A stretch of DNA of 64,000 nucleotides from Lichina pygmaea (Eukaryota; Ascomycota; Lichinomycetes; Lichinales; Lichinaceae), in NCBI GenBank assembly GCA_963422465.1, contig OY730175.1, forward strand, positions 2,542,001-2,606,000. Direction: 5' to 3'. Made by a program: the position numbers and the translations under genes. The notes beneath the pieces were generated by a model. The model ran no database searches, was not told where the DNA came from, and saw nothing but the letters and a program-made list of their open reading frames with translations. Below, piece after piece: positions 1-11,792 of this stretch (the stretch's first letter is position 1; every line of letters starts with the position of its first letter).

Positions 1-1224
1 CGCGAGGAAGAGCTCGTACACCTTACTTCTCAGCGGCAGCGTCGACGTCGGCAGCATGAGCGACATGGCAATCGTCCCGACCGCGCCCCAGATCCAGTAC
101 GTCAGTTTGCTCTCGCTCGCGTGCTCGCCCTCGGAGGAGTACTGGTGCAGGTAGATGAGGGAATGCACGATGGCCTGCACGGTGCAGATCCACGCCACAT
201 ATCGGTGGAGGAGCAAGAAGGTGCCGTGGGACCAGTTGGTCAGCCAGATGAGCACGTTGTTCCGGCCGGCGTACAGGATGAGGAGCGGCACGTTGGCGAA
301 GCTCAGGACGCCGGCGCGGTTCGAGACGTAGGCGAGGACCTCCCCCTTCGTCGTTTTCATCCAGGCATTCGGTTGTCGAGAGCTAATCCCGGCGGCGCAG
401 AGGATGACGTTGACGGCGACGAGGTAGGCGATGAAGAGGGCCTGGCCGCGCGTCGGCACGTGCGCGACGCCACGGATCGGGGATTGGTGGCGCGATCCAA
501 AGGCCGGCGGGTAGATGAAGTAGGCGTTGAACTTGGTGACCAGGTGCGCCGGCCACGGGACGAAGCGGAGGAGGGAGAGACCGACGGGCACGACGACTCC
601 AGAGAGCAGGACGACGAGGCTATCGACGAACGAGACTCGGCTTCAGCGCCGCGGGGACCAACGCGCCGGAGAGGATGCTTACCCGTAGCGCTCATGCGTC
701 ACCTCGGCGTTCTCGAACGACTTCCTGGCATTGAGGTTCATCTCGTAGACCTCGTCCGAGACGAGGCTGGTCTGGTTCAGCGGGTCCTTGCTCACGAGCG
801 TCTCCGTCGGCGGCTCCGTCACCTTGGCCACGGATTCCCGGTAAGATTCCTTTGGATCCGGCTGCACCGCCTTGCGGCCGGCAACGTTCGCCTTCCAGTA
901 CCTCTCCAGCCTCCAGTCGGGGACGTCCTCGCAGCGGGTCGAGAGGCACCAAGCGAGCGTGCGCAGGAAGGCATCGTCCGTGGCGTAGCATTCCGGGCTG
1001 GTGGCACCGCCGCCGTGGTGATGGCCTTCCATCTTCTTATGCTCCTCAGAGCAGCTGAGCGGGCTCGAGGAGATGGAGCCGCGGCAGGCATGGGCACAGA
1101 CGGGATCGTACATGCGGATGCCGTAGCCGATGAGACCGTGGCGGGTGTGGCCGGTCGACATGGCGCCGAAGACGACCGACAAGCTGAGACATGATGCGGC
1201 GAGGATGAATCGTGCAAAGGCCAT
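1..1224 (-). CDS. Ferric reductase-like transmembrane protein, N-terminal part (gene runs off left edge)
   Basis: Plasma-membrane ferric/cupric reductase of the fungal FRE family, which passes electrons from NADPH through FAD and haem to extracellular Fe(III). Exon 1 is 683-1224 and exon 2 is 619 to beyond base 1; the 63-bp intron 620-682 has a GTAAGC donor and keeps frame (..ERYG/LVVLLSG..). The start ATG at 1224 opens a signal peptide (MAFARFILAASCLSLS). The cysteine-bearing ectodomain follows (GYGIRMYDPVCAHACR, SPECYATDDAF, LAWCLSTRC), as in FRE proteins, then membrane helices and the conserved GRNN / WSHGTFLLLHRYVAW stretch near 200-280 that carries haem-ligand histidines in the family. 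The FAD and NADPH domains lie outside the window. An upstream in-frame ATG at 1311 exists but would put 29 residues before the signal peptide. Confidence 0.9.
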
Positions 1225-1968
1225 CTTGACGGCTGATGATGCGACTGCGCGTGCGACTGGAGGGGAGGAAGAAAAGGAGAGGGCGAGACGCGCTGGCACG
1301 GAGAAGAGCACTGTTTATGAAGCATCGCCGCGCGACGGAGCGGAGTGAAAGGGCTCCATCATGTAGACATCACGAGCGTGCGACAGACGTCGTCGAAGTA
1401 GCTCCGTACGTCCCGCCCTGGCCTGGATGCGAGATAGCAATGCAGCGGCTACGATTCGATCGTCGTTCAGCCACCGTGGGGATGGAGAAGAGGCGGAGAT
1501 GGCGTGACGGCCAGACTGGCGAGGGTGGAGCATGTTGCCGCAGCCCGTACAAGCGCCCAAAAATCCGGTGTCACAGTACGAGCAAGCGCAAAATGCCCTC
1601 AATCCGGCGCATTCTGCCGCGGACGTTCCTGGATCGACATGCAGCATACTGCCTAATTCTACCGCATCTCGTAGAACTAGCCCGTATCTTTCCTGTAGTG
1701 GCTTCCTGACGGCTCGAATTCTACGTACGAGATGACAATCCGACGTACGTAAGTGGAGAGCCGCGGAGATAGTAACGTAGTGATGGAACCACGACGGAGA
1801 AGTCGCAGTCGGCGACGGAAGGGCATGAGGACGAGGGACGTCGGCTTACTCAGCCAACCCTATGACTAAGCCATTGCTTAAGTAATATGGTAGATTGTAC
1901 TGTAGTACCAGCTACGGTACGGGACAAGGCACCGGTAGCGCTTAGGTGAGATGCGGCTCAAAACGCAG
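1225..1968. other. Spacer between ferric reductase and ATP-grasp gene
   Basis: About 740 bp without a recognisable gene. It is the 5' side of the ferric reductase and the 3' side of the ATP-grasp gene (both on the minus strand). Small open frames here give no family-like protein. The end near the ATP-grasp gene has GTAC/TACGTA-type words (about 1720-1750 and 1900-1925), which recur in other spacers of the window. Confidence 0.6.
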
Positions 1969-4096
1969 CTACGACGGTGAGCTCTCGTCGAGCTCGTACG
2001 AAAAATTGTCCTCGATGAACTTCACCAGACGCAGGCAGTCCTTTCGACCGACGCGAGAGAAGACGGAAAAGTAGGCGATCCACCACAGCGACTTGGCCGA
2101 CGGACCTTCGAGGACGGCGCCCCCCTTCATCTGCGTGTCGTAGTCCGGGACCTGGTCGCGGATGTCGGGATGCCGCCGGAGGAACTCTGCTCCCGCGTCG
2201 GCCGTCTTCATGACGCCGGCGCGCGTCTGGGGCACGATCGTGATCGAGAGGTGGAACTGTGCGCCGCGAGCGAACGGCCGGGCCAGGGCGCGGACGCGCG
2301 CGTTCTCGGCCGGTCCTACGCAGAGGAGCAGCCGTAGGGCGTAGTAGTCCACGCCGTGCGTCAGGTCTACGGCTACGGACTCCAGATATCCAGGTGGGCG
2401 AGCGTTGTTCTCGAGGAGGTAGACGGAAGCGTCTTGCGGCGGTCGATCGGGCTTCTCTTCCAGGTCCAAGATGCCGTGCTGCTTGGCGTATCGCATGCGG
2501 GAGTGGCGCACTCGGGCTTCGCAGTGAAAGACGCCCGAGACGAAGCCCTGGCGCGAGACGCTGTCCCGGAGCGAGTCGCGAAGGGCGGTCACCTCTTCCT
2601 GGGGCAGGGCGGTCGGCATGACGACCCGCGTCTCTTGGAAGTCGTCGTCGAGGCCGGCGTCTCCGGCGTCGCCTCTGCTCGGGAAGTCGTCGCTGACGTC
2701 CATGAAGAGGACCTCGCCGTCCAGGACCACGAGGTTGGCGTCCACCTCCGGGCCGTCGACGTAGGGTTCCACGATGACGGCGGTGCTGGGGTCCGCGGCA
2801 TCCGCGTGCCTTTGAGATGCTCTGCGGACGGCCTCGGCCAGTTCGTCTTCGTTCGACACCTTTGCGACGCAGTCGCTGTTCCATCCGAGGCATGGCTTCA
2901 CGATCAAGGGAAACGGTGGCAGCTCGCCGCGACGGCTACCCAGCCAGTCCGGCAGCTCTTCGGCGCCGGCCAGGACGACGGACGAGTCGGCGTCCTTCTC
3001 CGTCATCCTCGTCCTTCCCTTGTGTCCGGCGATCGCATACGCGTCGTGCGGAGACGTCGGCAGGCCGAGGATCTCGCACGCCTTGGCGACGCCGGGCAAG
3101 CGGACGTCGCTGATGGTCATCACGCCGTCGACGGGGTGAGGATAGCCGCGGACGGCATCGACGATGCGCTGGGTGAAGGCGCCATCGACCTTGAGGTCGA
3201 CCGGGACGAAAGCTTCTCGCAGGTGCGCGTACGGCCCGCTGTCGTCCTCGAGCCAGTGCCCCGCCTCGTCGATCATCACGATGGAGATGCCGAGAGCGCG
3301 AGCGGACTCGTACGCGCGCCGGCTCACGTTGATGTTCTCTCGCCCCTGGACCCACGCAACACGTCTGCGGCGCAGCGGCTCCGGAAGCATCCACGGAAAC
3401 GACAGGCGCTCTCGCAGCGCGCCGTCGAGCTCCTCGAGCGCCACCGTCGGCGTCGTCGGGCCAGAGGTCCGAAGCAGAACACCTCCGACGGCTCTGGGCA
3501 GGATCTCGGGAAGGCGCCCGGGTTCGACCTCGGCCGCGGCCTCGCCGGAAAGAGCCTGGAGCGGCGACGTGAACGAGGCCACCTTGGTCGCGCATTCGCA
3601 ATGCTCCAGCCGCCGTTCGAGGAAGTCGCTGCGCGTCACATGACCGCCCTCGGCAGGGAAGATGAATCTCATGGCGCCGGGTCTCTGGACGTCCCGGACG
3701 GCGGCGATGCTCTCCTCGAAGAAGGCGAAGGGAAGGCAGCCCGAGACGCGAAGATCCAGGGTCGTGCGGGGGTCTTGCCCGTCATCGTCACCATCGATCG
3801 ATAAGCCAACCCGTCCTTGCGGATAGACGACGACGTCCAAGCTCCAGTACCGCGGCCCGGAGTAGCCATCGTCCCGCTCTGTAGCGGTCGTCGTCTTGAG
3901 CTCAACGTCGACTAGCAGCGCAACCGATTCAGCGGTGATGCCACCACACTCCGAAGAGACCGAAGAGTTTCAAGTATCGACGAACAACGAAGCGAAACCA
4001 ATGTACTGAATTACCATCGACGCTCCGTCTTTCCTGTCCTTCTCCTCCAAACAGCACCGTCACGGGAACACCGGACGACACGGCGATCGATGCCAT
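1969..4096 (-). CDS. ATP-grasp domain ligase-like protein (about 674 aa, 2 exons)
   Basis: Probable ATP-dependent carboxylate-amine ligase of the ATP-grasp superfamily; the substrate cannot be read from the sequence. Proposed exons are 4015-4096 and 1969-3911, with a 103-bp intron (GTAATT donor, CTGAAT branch, CTAG acceptor). The long reading frame has no ATG at its 5' part, but translates sensibly upstream (ERDDGYSGPRYWSLDVVVYP), so an upstream ATG exon is needed; the ATG at 4096 lies in an ACCATGG context. The N-terminal half is unique. The middle has a pre-ATP-grasp-like fold, and the ATP-grasp core shows a nucleotide-binding lysine strand (LIVKPCLGWNSDC), VIVEPYVDGPEVDAN, a metal/ATP glutamate region (GVFHCEARV) and LLENNARPPGYLE, the usual metal-binding E..N pair. 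It is transcribed divergently from the PLP-rhodanese gene across a 1.04-kb spacer. The exact N-terminus is the weak point. Confidence 0.82.
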
Positions 4097-5138
4097 GGTG
4101 ACAAGAAGCGGCGCAAGATGACCAGCCACTTGCTCGACACGTCCTTCAACGACAAAACGAAGCCTAGGTCAAAGGCGTCGAAAAGCTCGTCGACCTGTAC
4201 TTCTATGTCCCGCCCCTCCAAGAAGAGACACCCGAGCCTTTGTCAGCGTGGGGGTCCGTCCACATGGGAGCGTTGTTTTCTTCCTTGGCTGCGACGAACG
4301 GCTGCAGGGGCCGGTTACAGAGACTCGGTGGCCGAGACGTGCCTGCTCACGTAGCTGAGGTGGCACAAAGAGGTGAGACGCGGACCGAGCGACCTGGCGT
4401 ACCCGCACGTGTGCAAGGGAGGTATTGGTAGGCGCCCGAGGTGGTGACGAGGTGCATATGGGCTTGTTAAGAGAGGCTACCGTACAGACGCAATCGGGGC
4501 TGACCACCGGATGCTAGATCCTCTTGGTCTTAGTATGGGGAACGGAAGCAGCGGAAGCAGCAGGAGCAGCGGCGACAGCAAGGATGACGAGGACGAACGA
4601 TACTCAGTTCCAGGATTACAGTAGCGGCAGACGGTCCGCATCACGTCAGTGCCGCCTCGAGGACGGCACTAAACCTCCAAGGGTCTGTCTAGCCGCGACA
4701 CTGCTGTACTCGTACGATCGGCCAGAGACGACACGCAGGGTCCGTGAGCCCAGAGCGTTCCAGGTCGTTGAGGGCGTTGATGACCGGCCGAGGATGCGCT
4801 CCAAAACGGCCTTTGCTCGCGCCGGAGCCGCTTTGAGCCATTACGATGAGCGGAACCACACGAACGTTGGCCTTGCCACGGGGGGGGGGGGGCCGGGCGG
4901 GGGGGCCAAAGGGAGGAAAAAGAAAGGACGTGGGAACAAAGGACGTCGGTGATGATCGTGCAATGGCTTACGGCCTTGCCAGGGATCGGGAGCGTCACGC
5001 GCAGACATACCGGCCGGCTGGTCGCGTCTGTCTTATAGCAGCCTGCGACCTTGGCTCTTGGGTTGCACGATAGCGGCCCATATCCTTCCGCGCGTCGAAC
5101 GTCCTTCCTTCGGTGCGCCCAACATCTTTCCAGACGCG
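4097..5138. other. Divergent promoter region between ATP-grasp and PLP-rhodanese genes
   Basis: This 1.04-kb spacer separates two head-to-head genes and so should hold both promoters. It carries a 13-base G tract at 4880-4892 within a G-rich patch and no convincing coding frame; the open frames across it are low-complexity or Arg/Ser-rich shadows. No specific operator can be named. Confidence 0.6.
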
Positions 5139-7099
5139 ATGAGCGAATCCAGTTACCTGGGCGTCTTCAGGGGCCCGGACGCCGTGGCCAAGTACTTCGA
5201 TCCGGAGCTGCAACCGCCGCTTCCGCTGGTGGAGCTGCCGGCGAAGCTCAATCCTTTCCGCCACGACAATGTCCGCATCTACGCCAAGTTGCTCACCCAT
5301 CTCCCGGCTCAGAACGTGAAGGTCTTCCCAGGTAGTAGCAGCAGCACGAACCTCCACCCCCGACGCAAAGATCGCCACCCCCCCCACCCACCCCCAAACC
5401 CCCTCGCTGAGACGTTCGCTACAGCGCTCAACATGCTCCGTCACGAACCCGGCGCGGCGACCAAGTCCATCGTCGAGGCCAGCTCGGGCTCGACCGCGAT
5501 TTCGCTGGGCATGGCGGCGCGCGTGCTGTGGGACAACGAGGACACGAGCGCGTACGTCACGAACAAGAAACACCCGGACCAGCTACGGCTCCTGCGCTTC
5601 TTCGGGCTCAAGACGTGAGAGAGACCCTCTCCCGACGAGACCGACGTCGAGGGGCGATTGACTCTGACCCCCCCCCCCCCCCCCCGGCCCAGGTGCCTCT
5701 ACGGCGGTCTGGCCCAGCAGGAGCCCGTCGACCCAAGAGGGATCATGTGCCGACTCAGACAGGCGGCCAAGAAGGACGACAGCATCTGCTATCCAGGCCA
5801 GTACGACAACGACCATGTGAGCGCATCCTGGACGGTGCGTGGATCGGCGCGGCGTTCCCTGACAGCTTCTCCAGAACTGGAAGGCACACGCGCGTTGGAC
5901 GGGACCGCAGATATGGAAACAGCTGCCGGAGATCAACGTCTTCGCGACGACCATCGGAACCGGAGGTGAGCCTCCCGCCGCGCAGACGAGATGTCGCAGC
6001 ACGTGCTCAACACCGACCGCCAGGCTGCATCACCGGGACGGGCTTGGCTCTCAAGGCTCAGAAGGCATCGGTCAGGGTGGTCGGGTGAGTGGAGTCGGGC
6101 CCTCGCCCCCTCGCCCTCTCTGGAGGAGCAAGACCGCGGGCTAAGGGAGGGGGGCGGAAAAAGCGTATGCAACGTCTTCGGAGACCCGACGCCAGGACCC
6201 AGACATTTCCCTGGGTTCGAGAGCAGCAGCTTCCCCTGGAAGGAGGCCGTCGACGCCTTCCAGACGGTCGCCTCGGCGAAAGCGTACGACATGTCGATGC
6301 AGCTCTCGAGAGAGGGCATAATAGCGGGGCCGTCCTCGGGCGAGGCTCTCTGCGGTCTGTTCAGCTACCTGCAGAGGGAGAAGGACGCGGAACGACTCGA
6401 GGAACTCGCCGACGGCTCGACGGGCGAGGTCTCGTGCGTCTTCATCTGCTGCGACCTTCCATACCAGTACATCGAGGGCTACTTTCAGAAACTCGGAGAA
6501 GATAGATTTCCTCCGATCCAGAACGAGGTGAGAGAGCACGAGAGAGGGAGAGAGACCAGAGGGGGGCAAGAGCGGGCGGCGCTCGAGGAACTGACGCGCG
6601 CGCGACGCAGATCCTACTCGGCTGCGACCTAGACCGATACGACGAGCGCTGGGAGCTGACGCCGAAGCAAGGCGCCGGCATGTTGGCGCGCAGGCTGCGG
6701 ACCGAGCGCGCCTGCCTGCTATGCGAGCGCCGGTCCTGCGAGGGCAAGCGCTCGTGCAACAGGCCGGGGACGTCGAAGGTCGTCGTGCTCGATCTTCGGC
6801 AGGCGCTGGACTTCAGCGCCGGGCACGTGCTCAGCTCGCAGAGCAGTCCGCTCAAGCACCTGACCGCCAGGACCGGCGACATCTTCGGCGACCCTCACGC
6901 CGTGCACATGCACTGGACCAACCTGAGGGCCAAGTTCGACGACGAGGCCGCGAGGCTGGGCTCCCGGGCCTCCCCGCTCCTCGTGCTCTGCTACGACGGC
7001 GAGACGTCGCGCCTCGCGACGTCGATCCTGCGCGCGAGGGACCACAAGGCCTTTAGCGTCTTCGGCGGCTTCTCGGCGCTGCGGGGGCACTTCAAGTAA
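5139..7099 (+). CDS. Cysteine-synthase-like PLP enzyme fused to a C-terminal rhodanese domain (503 aa, 7 exons)
   Basis: Fold-type II PLP enzyme, cysteine synthase/cystathionine beta-synthase superfamily, with a rhodanese domain. Exons: 5139-5331, 5425-5614, 5693-5816, 5875-5965, 6024-6084, 6164-6527, 6611-7099; the sum is 1512 nt with frame kept at all six GT-AG introns (58-93 bp). Lys61 in NVKVFP aligns with the PLP lysine of CysK; SSGST (84-88) matches the Asn-loop TSGNT, but the Asn is replaced by Ser; GTGG (197-200) and GPSSGEA bind phosphate in relatives. The linker holds Cys376, 379, 384 and 390, a possible metal site. The rhodanese part has VVVLDLR and a CYDGETS loop with the active Cys468, so sulfur transfer is possible. 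Intron 2 contains an 18-base C tract. The substrate is unknown; the unusual K/N-loop context argues against ordinary cysteine synthase. Confidence 0.88.
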
Positions 7100-8348
7100 T
7101 CGACTGGATTCGGCGATTCGGAGGAGAAGTCGTGTCGTGCCGTGCCACTACGAGGAGGTGCAGTACGTACAGTACCGGGGCGACGCCGTCTTGCTTGTGT
7201 CACGTGACATGCGCGGACGCCTTTGGAGCCTAGGCGTCGGAAAAGCCTGACGTGTACGGAGTACCGTTGTACGGAAGTACGTCTGGCAGACGTTTCTGGG
7301 GTACATAGGCGTGCATCACTAGAAGCTGTTTAGTCAGCAGAAAGCGTTCGATCCTGCCTACTCTTGCGGAGGACTTTGTACGTACCCGTGCCCATGGGGG
7401 GGCAATACCCCCCATGGGCACGGGTATTACGTACGTCTCACTGTACTTCGTACCTCCGTACGTACAATGTACTTCTAGCTTCTACCTGGCCAAGACCGCA
7501 CTCTGATAGACTGTTGGAGGGCATTCGAGGGTCAGGGAGCACGTCGTGCGTCCCTGCCCACGGTGAATTCTGGATCCACAGGGCCGCCACAAAGAAGTCC
7601 CGCCGGGCACTTGGCATCAGTATCCTTGGTGGGTGAGCTACGGCAACCGCAAGCGGTGGCGATGACTTTGGCAAGTCTAATTCTCTGTGCGGGTCGATAC
7701 GACGACGCTTCGACTCGTCGCCGTACGGATCGTGGCGCGACGCCACGGTCGACAGACCCTTGCATGGCCCCCTTGGTGGATTCACGGAGTGTTCTCCACG
7801 GAGGAGCGGAGTCGCTGGATCGTGCTTCCTTTTTGGCCCCCCGCCCGTTTAGCGCAGCCCGGCTGTCCGCCGGCGCGGGTCGTGAGCGAGTTCCGCCTTG
7901 AGGATGTTTGCGCGGGTATCATCTTGTTCAACTTCTGCGGTCAGAGTGGGGCCGGTGGCGTGCGTGGGAAACCCCCACGGACTCCCCGCATCTTTCGTCT
8001 GAGTCGGACGGAAGCTCCGCGCGCCTACGGTGTGAGATGGACCGGACTGCAGAGACTCGGTGACGGCGCCGAAGCGGTGGGCCGGCAGGATCAGACGCGC
8101 GGTGGCAGCCGGTCGACCGTCACGTCTTGTGGAACAGAACGCTGTCGACGAAGCTAAGCAGCGCCGAGTCAGACTTGAGCTGCACGTAAGTACAGTACCT
8201 CTTCTTTTTCTTTTTTTTTTTTCGGTCTTCCGAATCTTGGATCCAGAGTCGGCCGACGATGCTCCCAGTGCAGGAACAGCAACTCGTTGAATCCGTCAAG
8301 GGCTGATAATATCGGAGAAGGGAGTGATTGACGAGCAAAGGCGCCGCG
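7100..8348. other. Spacer between PLP-rhodanese and transporter genes
   Basis: About 1.25 kb with no supported gene. It holds GTAC/ACGTAC-rich DNA at 7150-7460, a near-perfect long hairpin at 7383-7426 and a T tract at 8205-8222 (minus-strand A tract). The last few hundred bases should carry the transporter promoter. Confidence 0.6.
7383..7426. repeat. Perfect 19-bp inverted repeat (hairpin) with 6-base loop
   Basis: Left arm 7383-7401 begins TACCCGTGCCCATGG and ends in G6; right arm 7408-7426 is its exact reverse complement; the loop is GCAATA. Outside the arms CGTAC words can pair further across a 2-3 base bulge. A left-arm-like sequence (GTACCCGTGCC-ATGG followed by a long G tract) recurs once at about 11382-11410. 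It could be a transcription terminator-like hairpin, a cruciform, or the remnant of a short mobile palindrome; nothing decides between these. Confidence 0.85.
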
Positions 8349-10664
8349 ATGGCCGTGGTCGAGTCGTCCGTCGCCAAGGTCGAGGCCGCCGGAGAGCAGA
8401 CTCCCCGTTCGCCCACCGCATGCGACGAGAAGCCCGGCGCCGAAACGGACGTGGCGGACGCGAAGCAGGCTCCTCGCCCCACCACCGCATCCGACGAGAA
8501 AGCCGGCGCCGAAACGGACGTGGCAGACGCGGAGCGGACTCCTCGCCCCACCACCGCATCCGATGAGAAAGCCAGCGCGGAGGCGGAATCGGCAGACGAG
8601 ACCTTCCAGCCTCGCGATGCAACGGAGGAAGAGATTGAATCGCTGCCGCACGTCACCGACCGCGTGCCGGTGGCGGCTTGGGTCGTCGTCCTTGCCGGGG
8701 CGGCGGAGCGGTCGACGTACTTTGGCATCATTGCCCCATGGCGTACGTCTGCTTTCCATCCGTCGCCGTGGCGACGAGCGAGAGGACCGAGAAGCGTGCG
8801 GGCGCGTCACCAACGATAGCAGAGAACTACATGCAGAACCCGCGCGCAGGTCACTCGGTGCCTGGAGCGCTCGACCTCGGCCAGGCGACGGCGACGAACA
8901 TCTCCAACGCCTTCTTCCTCTTCTCGTTCATGACGCCGATGCTCTTCGGCCTCGTGTCTGACATCTGGCTCGGGCGATACAGGACCCTCATGGTCGGCTT
9001 GACGTACGCTGCCTCTCCGGTTCGAGCCGGGGCCAGAAGGCGCCGGCCGCCCCCTCCCCAGGCTAACCGTGTCGGCTCGACCTAGGATATACCTGTGTGG
9101 ATGCGTGCTGCTGCTCACGACGTCCTTGCCCGCGGCCTTGGACAACGGAGCCGGTCTCGGGGGGCTGATCGGGGCGATGATCCTCATCGGACTGGGCGTC
9201 GGCGCCGTCAAGGCGACGTTCTACCCCTTCCTCGGTGCGGAGACGCGAGCGGACGAGACGCACGACCGGCACGCTGAACGGCCGCGCAGGTGACCAGTAC
9301 GTCCGCCAGAAGCCACAGCTGGCGCGGCGGGAGAACGGTGAGCTGGTCGTCCAGGACGCGACTCGCACGCTGCAGCTCATGTACAACATCTACTACTGGT
9401 GAGCGGGGGGGCCCCCTTGTCGACGGTTCCATCCGCGTTCGAACTGGCTCGGTCCGTCCGTCTGACGGGCCCGTCCAGGTTCACCAACGTCGCGGGCCTC
9501 TCGACCCTCGCGACGACCTTCCTCGAGAAGGAGTACGACTTCTGGGCCGCGAATCTGTTCGCGACCATCTCCCTCGTCGTCTCCATCGTCGTGCTCGTCG
9601 TCTGGGCCGGCAAACTAGGTGAGACGCTGCAGGACGACACGGGCCATCTCCGGCGCCTGTGGCTTGGCTTGGCTTGGCTTGGCTTTGGCTTGGCCGTCGG
9701 CTGATGTTGGTCCGACGCGTCGAGTGAAACCGTCTCCGGAGGGAAACAACCTGCCGATGGCGACGAGGACGGTGCTCTGCGCGGCCAAGAGCGGCTTCGA
9801 GCTGGACCACGCCAAGCAGGACTATCAGCGGGAACGCTACGGCAGGACCGTGCCGTGGACGGACCACTTCGTGGACGAGATGAAACGCGGCCTCCTCGCG
9901 TGTCGGGTCATGTATGGGGCCGAGCACAGCACGACGGCGCGGCCGCATCTCGGCGCTGACTCTCTCGCTCTAGCCTCTCGTTCGTGGTCTTCCACCTCTG
10001 CATCGTCCAGATGTTCAACAACCTCGTCTCTCAGGCCGGACAGATGGAGCTGCACGGCATCCCGAACGACATGGTCCAAGCCTTCTCCGGCGTGGCGTGC
10101 GTCATCTTCGGGCCGGCCATCCAGGCCATGTACTCCTTCCTCGCCCGGCGCAAGATCGCGTTCGGACCGATCGCGCGCATCACGGCGGCCTTCTTCTTCT
10201 GCGGCGGCGCGATGGCGTACGCGGCCGGGGTGCAGCAGCTCATCTACGACAGCCCGCCGTGCTTCGACCGGCCCTTCGACTGCGCGGCCTCGACGGACGG
10301 CAGGCAGCCCAACGAAGTCAACGTGTGGATCCAGCTGCCGCTCTACTTCATCCTCGCCCTGGCCGAGATCTTCGGCTTCGTCACGGCGAGCGAGTACGCC
10401 TACAGCAAGGCGCCGCGCGACATGAAGACGATCGTGCAGGCGCTGACGCAGCTGACGGCCTGTCTCGGCAGCGTGCTCGGCATGGCCCTCAGCCCCGTCT
10501 CGCGCGATCCTTTTCTCGTCACCATGTACGCCTGCCTGGCCGGCTCCATGGGCCTGAGCACCGTGCTCTTCTGGTGGAAGTTCCACAAGTACGACCGCGT
10601 CGACGGCGAGCTGGATCGCCTGGACGACGACGTGCCAGAGGAATCGGACCGAGCAAGTGCGTAG
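8349..10664 (+). CDS. PTR2-type proton-dependent peptide transporter (616 aa, 7 exons)
   Basis: Plasma-membrane oligopeptide/H+ symporter of the POT/PTR2 branch of the MFS. Exons: 8349-8742, 8823-9003, 9086-9234, 9290-9398, 9479-9618, 9725-9911, 9974-10664 (1851 nt); six GT-AG introns of 55-106 bp. Start is the first in-frame ATG. Family marks: VPVAAWVVVLAGAAERSTYFG (helix 1 with the E..R..YYG-type motif, here ERSTYFG), QNYMQNP, FGLVSDIWLGRYRTL loop, KATFYPFLGDQY, FTNVAGL, and the C-terminal LPLYFILALAEIFGFVTASEYAYSKAP typical of PTR2. The first about 95 residues are cytosolic and include a 21-residue direct repeat. Intron 5 contains tandem TTGGC units. Next to the ATP-grasp and PLP genes, it is a natural candidate for moving a peptide-like product or substrate. 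Confidence 0.93.
8421..8580 (+). repeat. 63-bp tandem repeat inside the transporter N-terminus (about 2.5 copies)
   Basis: In-frame direct repeat: the unit encodes DEK(P/A)GAETDVADA(K/E)..PR PTTAS. Two near-identical 21-residue copies lie side by side (CDEKPGAETDVADA and SDEKAGAETDVADA) followed by a diverged partial third copy (SDEKASAEAESADE). The region is before the first membrane helix, so copy number may vary without destroying transport. Confidence 0.85.
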
Positions 10665-11757
10665 GGCTGTGATGACGGACGGTAGTGATATCAGTATCCT
10701 CAACCGTCGTCTTCTTGCTTGCCATGCTCTACTATCATCTTGTCAACGGAATTGGTTACCCATCAGTGACTACACATGTACGTAACTGTACTCTACGTAT
10801 ACGCTGTACCCACCCACATACGTGGTGTAGGTGCGTATGGCAAATGGGAATCTAGCAATATTCTCACCCTTTGGCCGTGGTCTGCCCAGCGGTACTTACC
10901 GAAGCATCGACTAATCAATGACCGTACCTACAGTACAGTCCGTATCGTGCGTACGGACGTACGGTAACGTACTTGGCACCACTGTACTCGAGCTCTACCG
11001 CGTACAAGACCTACTGTACGGTGGTACGTACGGGGTACGTAACATATGTAAGGGACATGACGTAGTACGATAGGTATATCCCCCCACCCCCCCCCAAATC
11101 CCCCACGATCCCTCCACTGCCCTGCTCCCCACTCAGATACTCAGATTACCCATCGTGTGTTCTTGGCCTGCATTGCAGGACAGACCGCACTTGCTACCGC
11201 ACCTAGCAAGGTACGATACCACGTGTACTCCGTACAGGGGCATACCTAAGCAAGGTGTGGTGTGGTATGTACAAGGGGCAAGTACCTAGCCACGCTAGCT
11301 AGGCGACGGACGACCACGGACCACACAGCGGACGCTAAGGACGTACGTATGTACAGTACGTATGTACTCCATACGGTACGAGGTACCCGTGCCATGGGGG
11401 GGGGGGGGGGTAAGGTAGTGTGTACGTACCGAGCACGTATCAGATCACCTAACCTGTACAGTAGCGTGGGAAGTAGTGTGTCAAGTAATGTAGCGTGTCC
11501 AATGGTGCTGTGTCCAGCAAGTGTGCATGAAGGCACAGTACCGTAGCGTGTGTGAAACAGAATGTGCTCAAAAGCCAGCAAGGGTCTGACAAGTGCGTTG
11601 ATCTCCAGTACGACCTAATACCTACTATACCGGTACTTGCTACCTTTGTCTAGAGGTAACTCTGCCCTGCCTGTGCAATACAGGACATATAGCATGGGAG
11701 CAAGTACTTCCATCCTACAGACGAACCACTACTTACAAATCAAAGAGTGAAAGAGAT

Positions 11758-11792
<35 letters not shown>

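Noticed and set aside
121-1194. 357-residue plus-strand open frame over the ferric reductase
   Set aside because: Antisense shadow of the minus-strand gene; Arg/Val/Glu-rich text with no family motif.
2356-3804. 482-residue plus-strand open frame over the ATP-grasp gene
   Set aside because: Opposite-strand shadow caused by high GC; the minus strand shows the conserved ATP-grasp motifs.
4524-4952. 142-residue plus-strand frame in the divergent promoter
   Set aside because: Composition is shaped by a G tract at its end; no motif, and it lies between two divergent genes.
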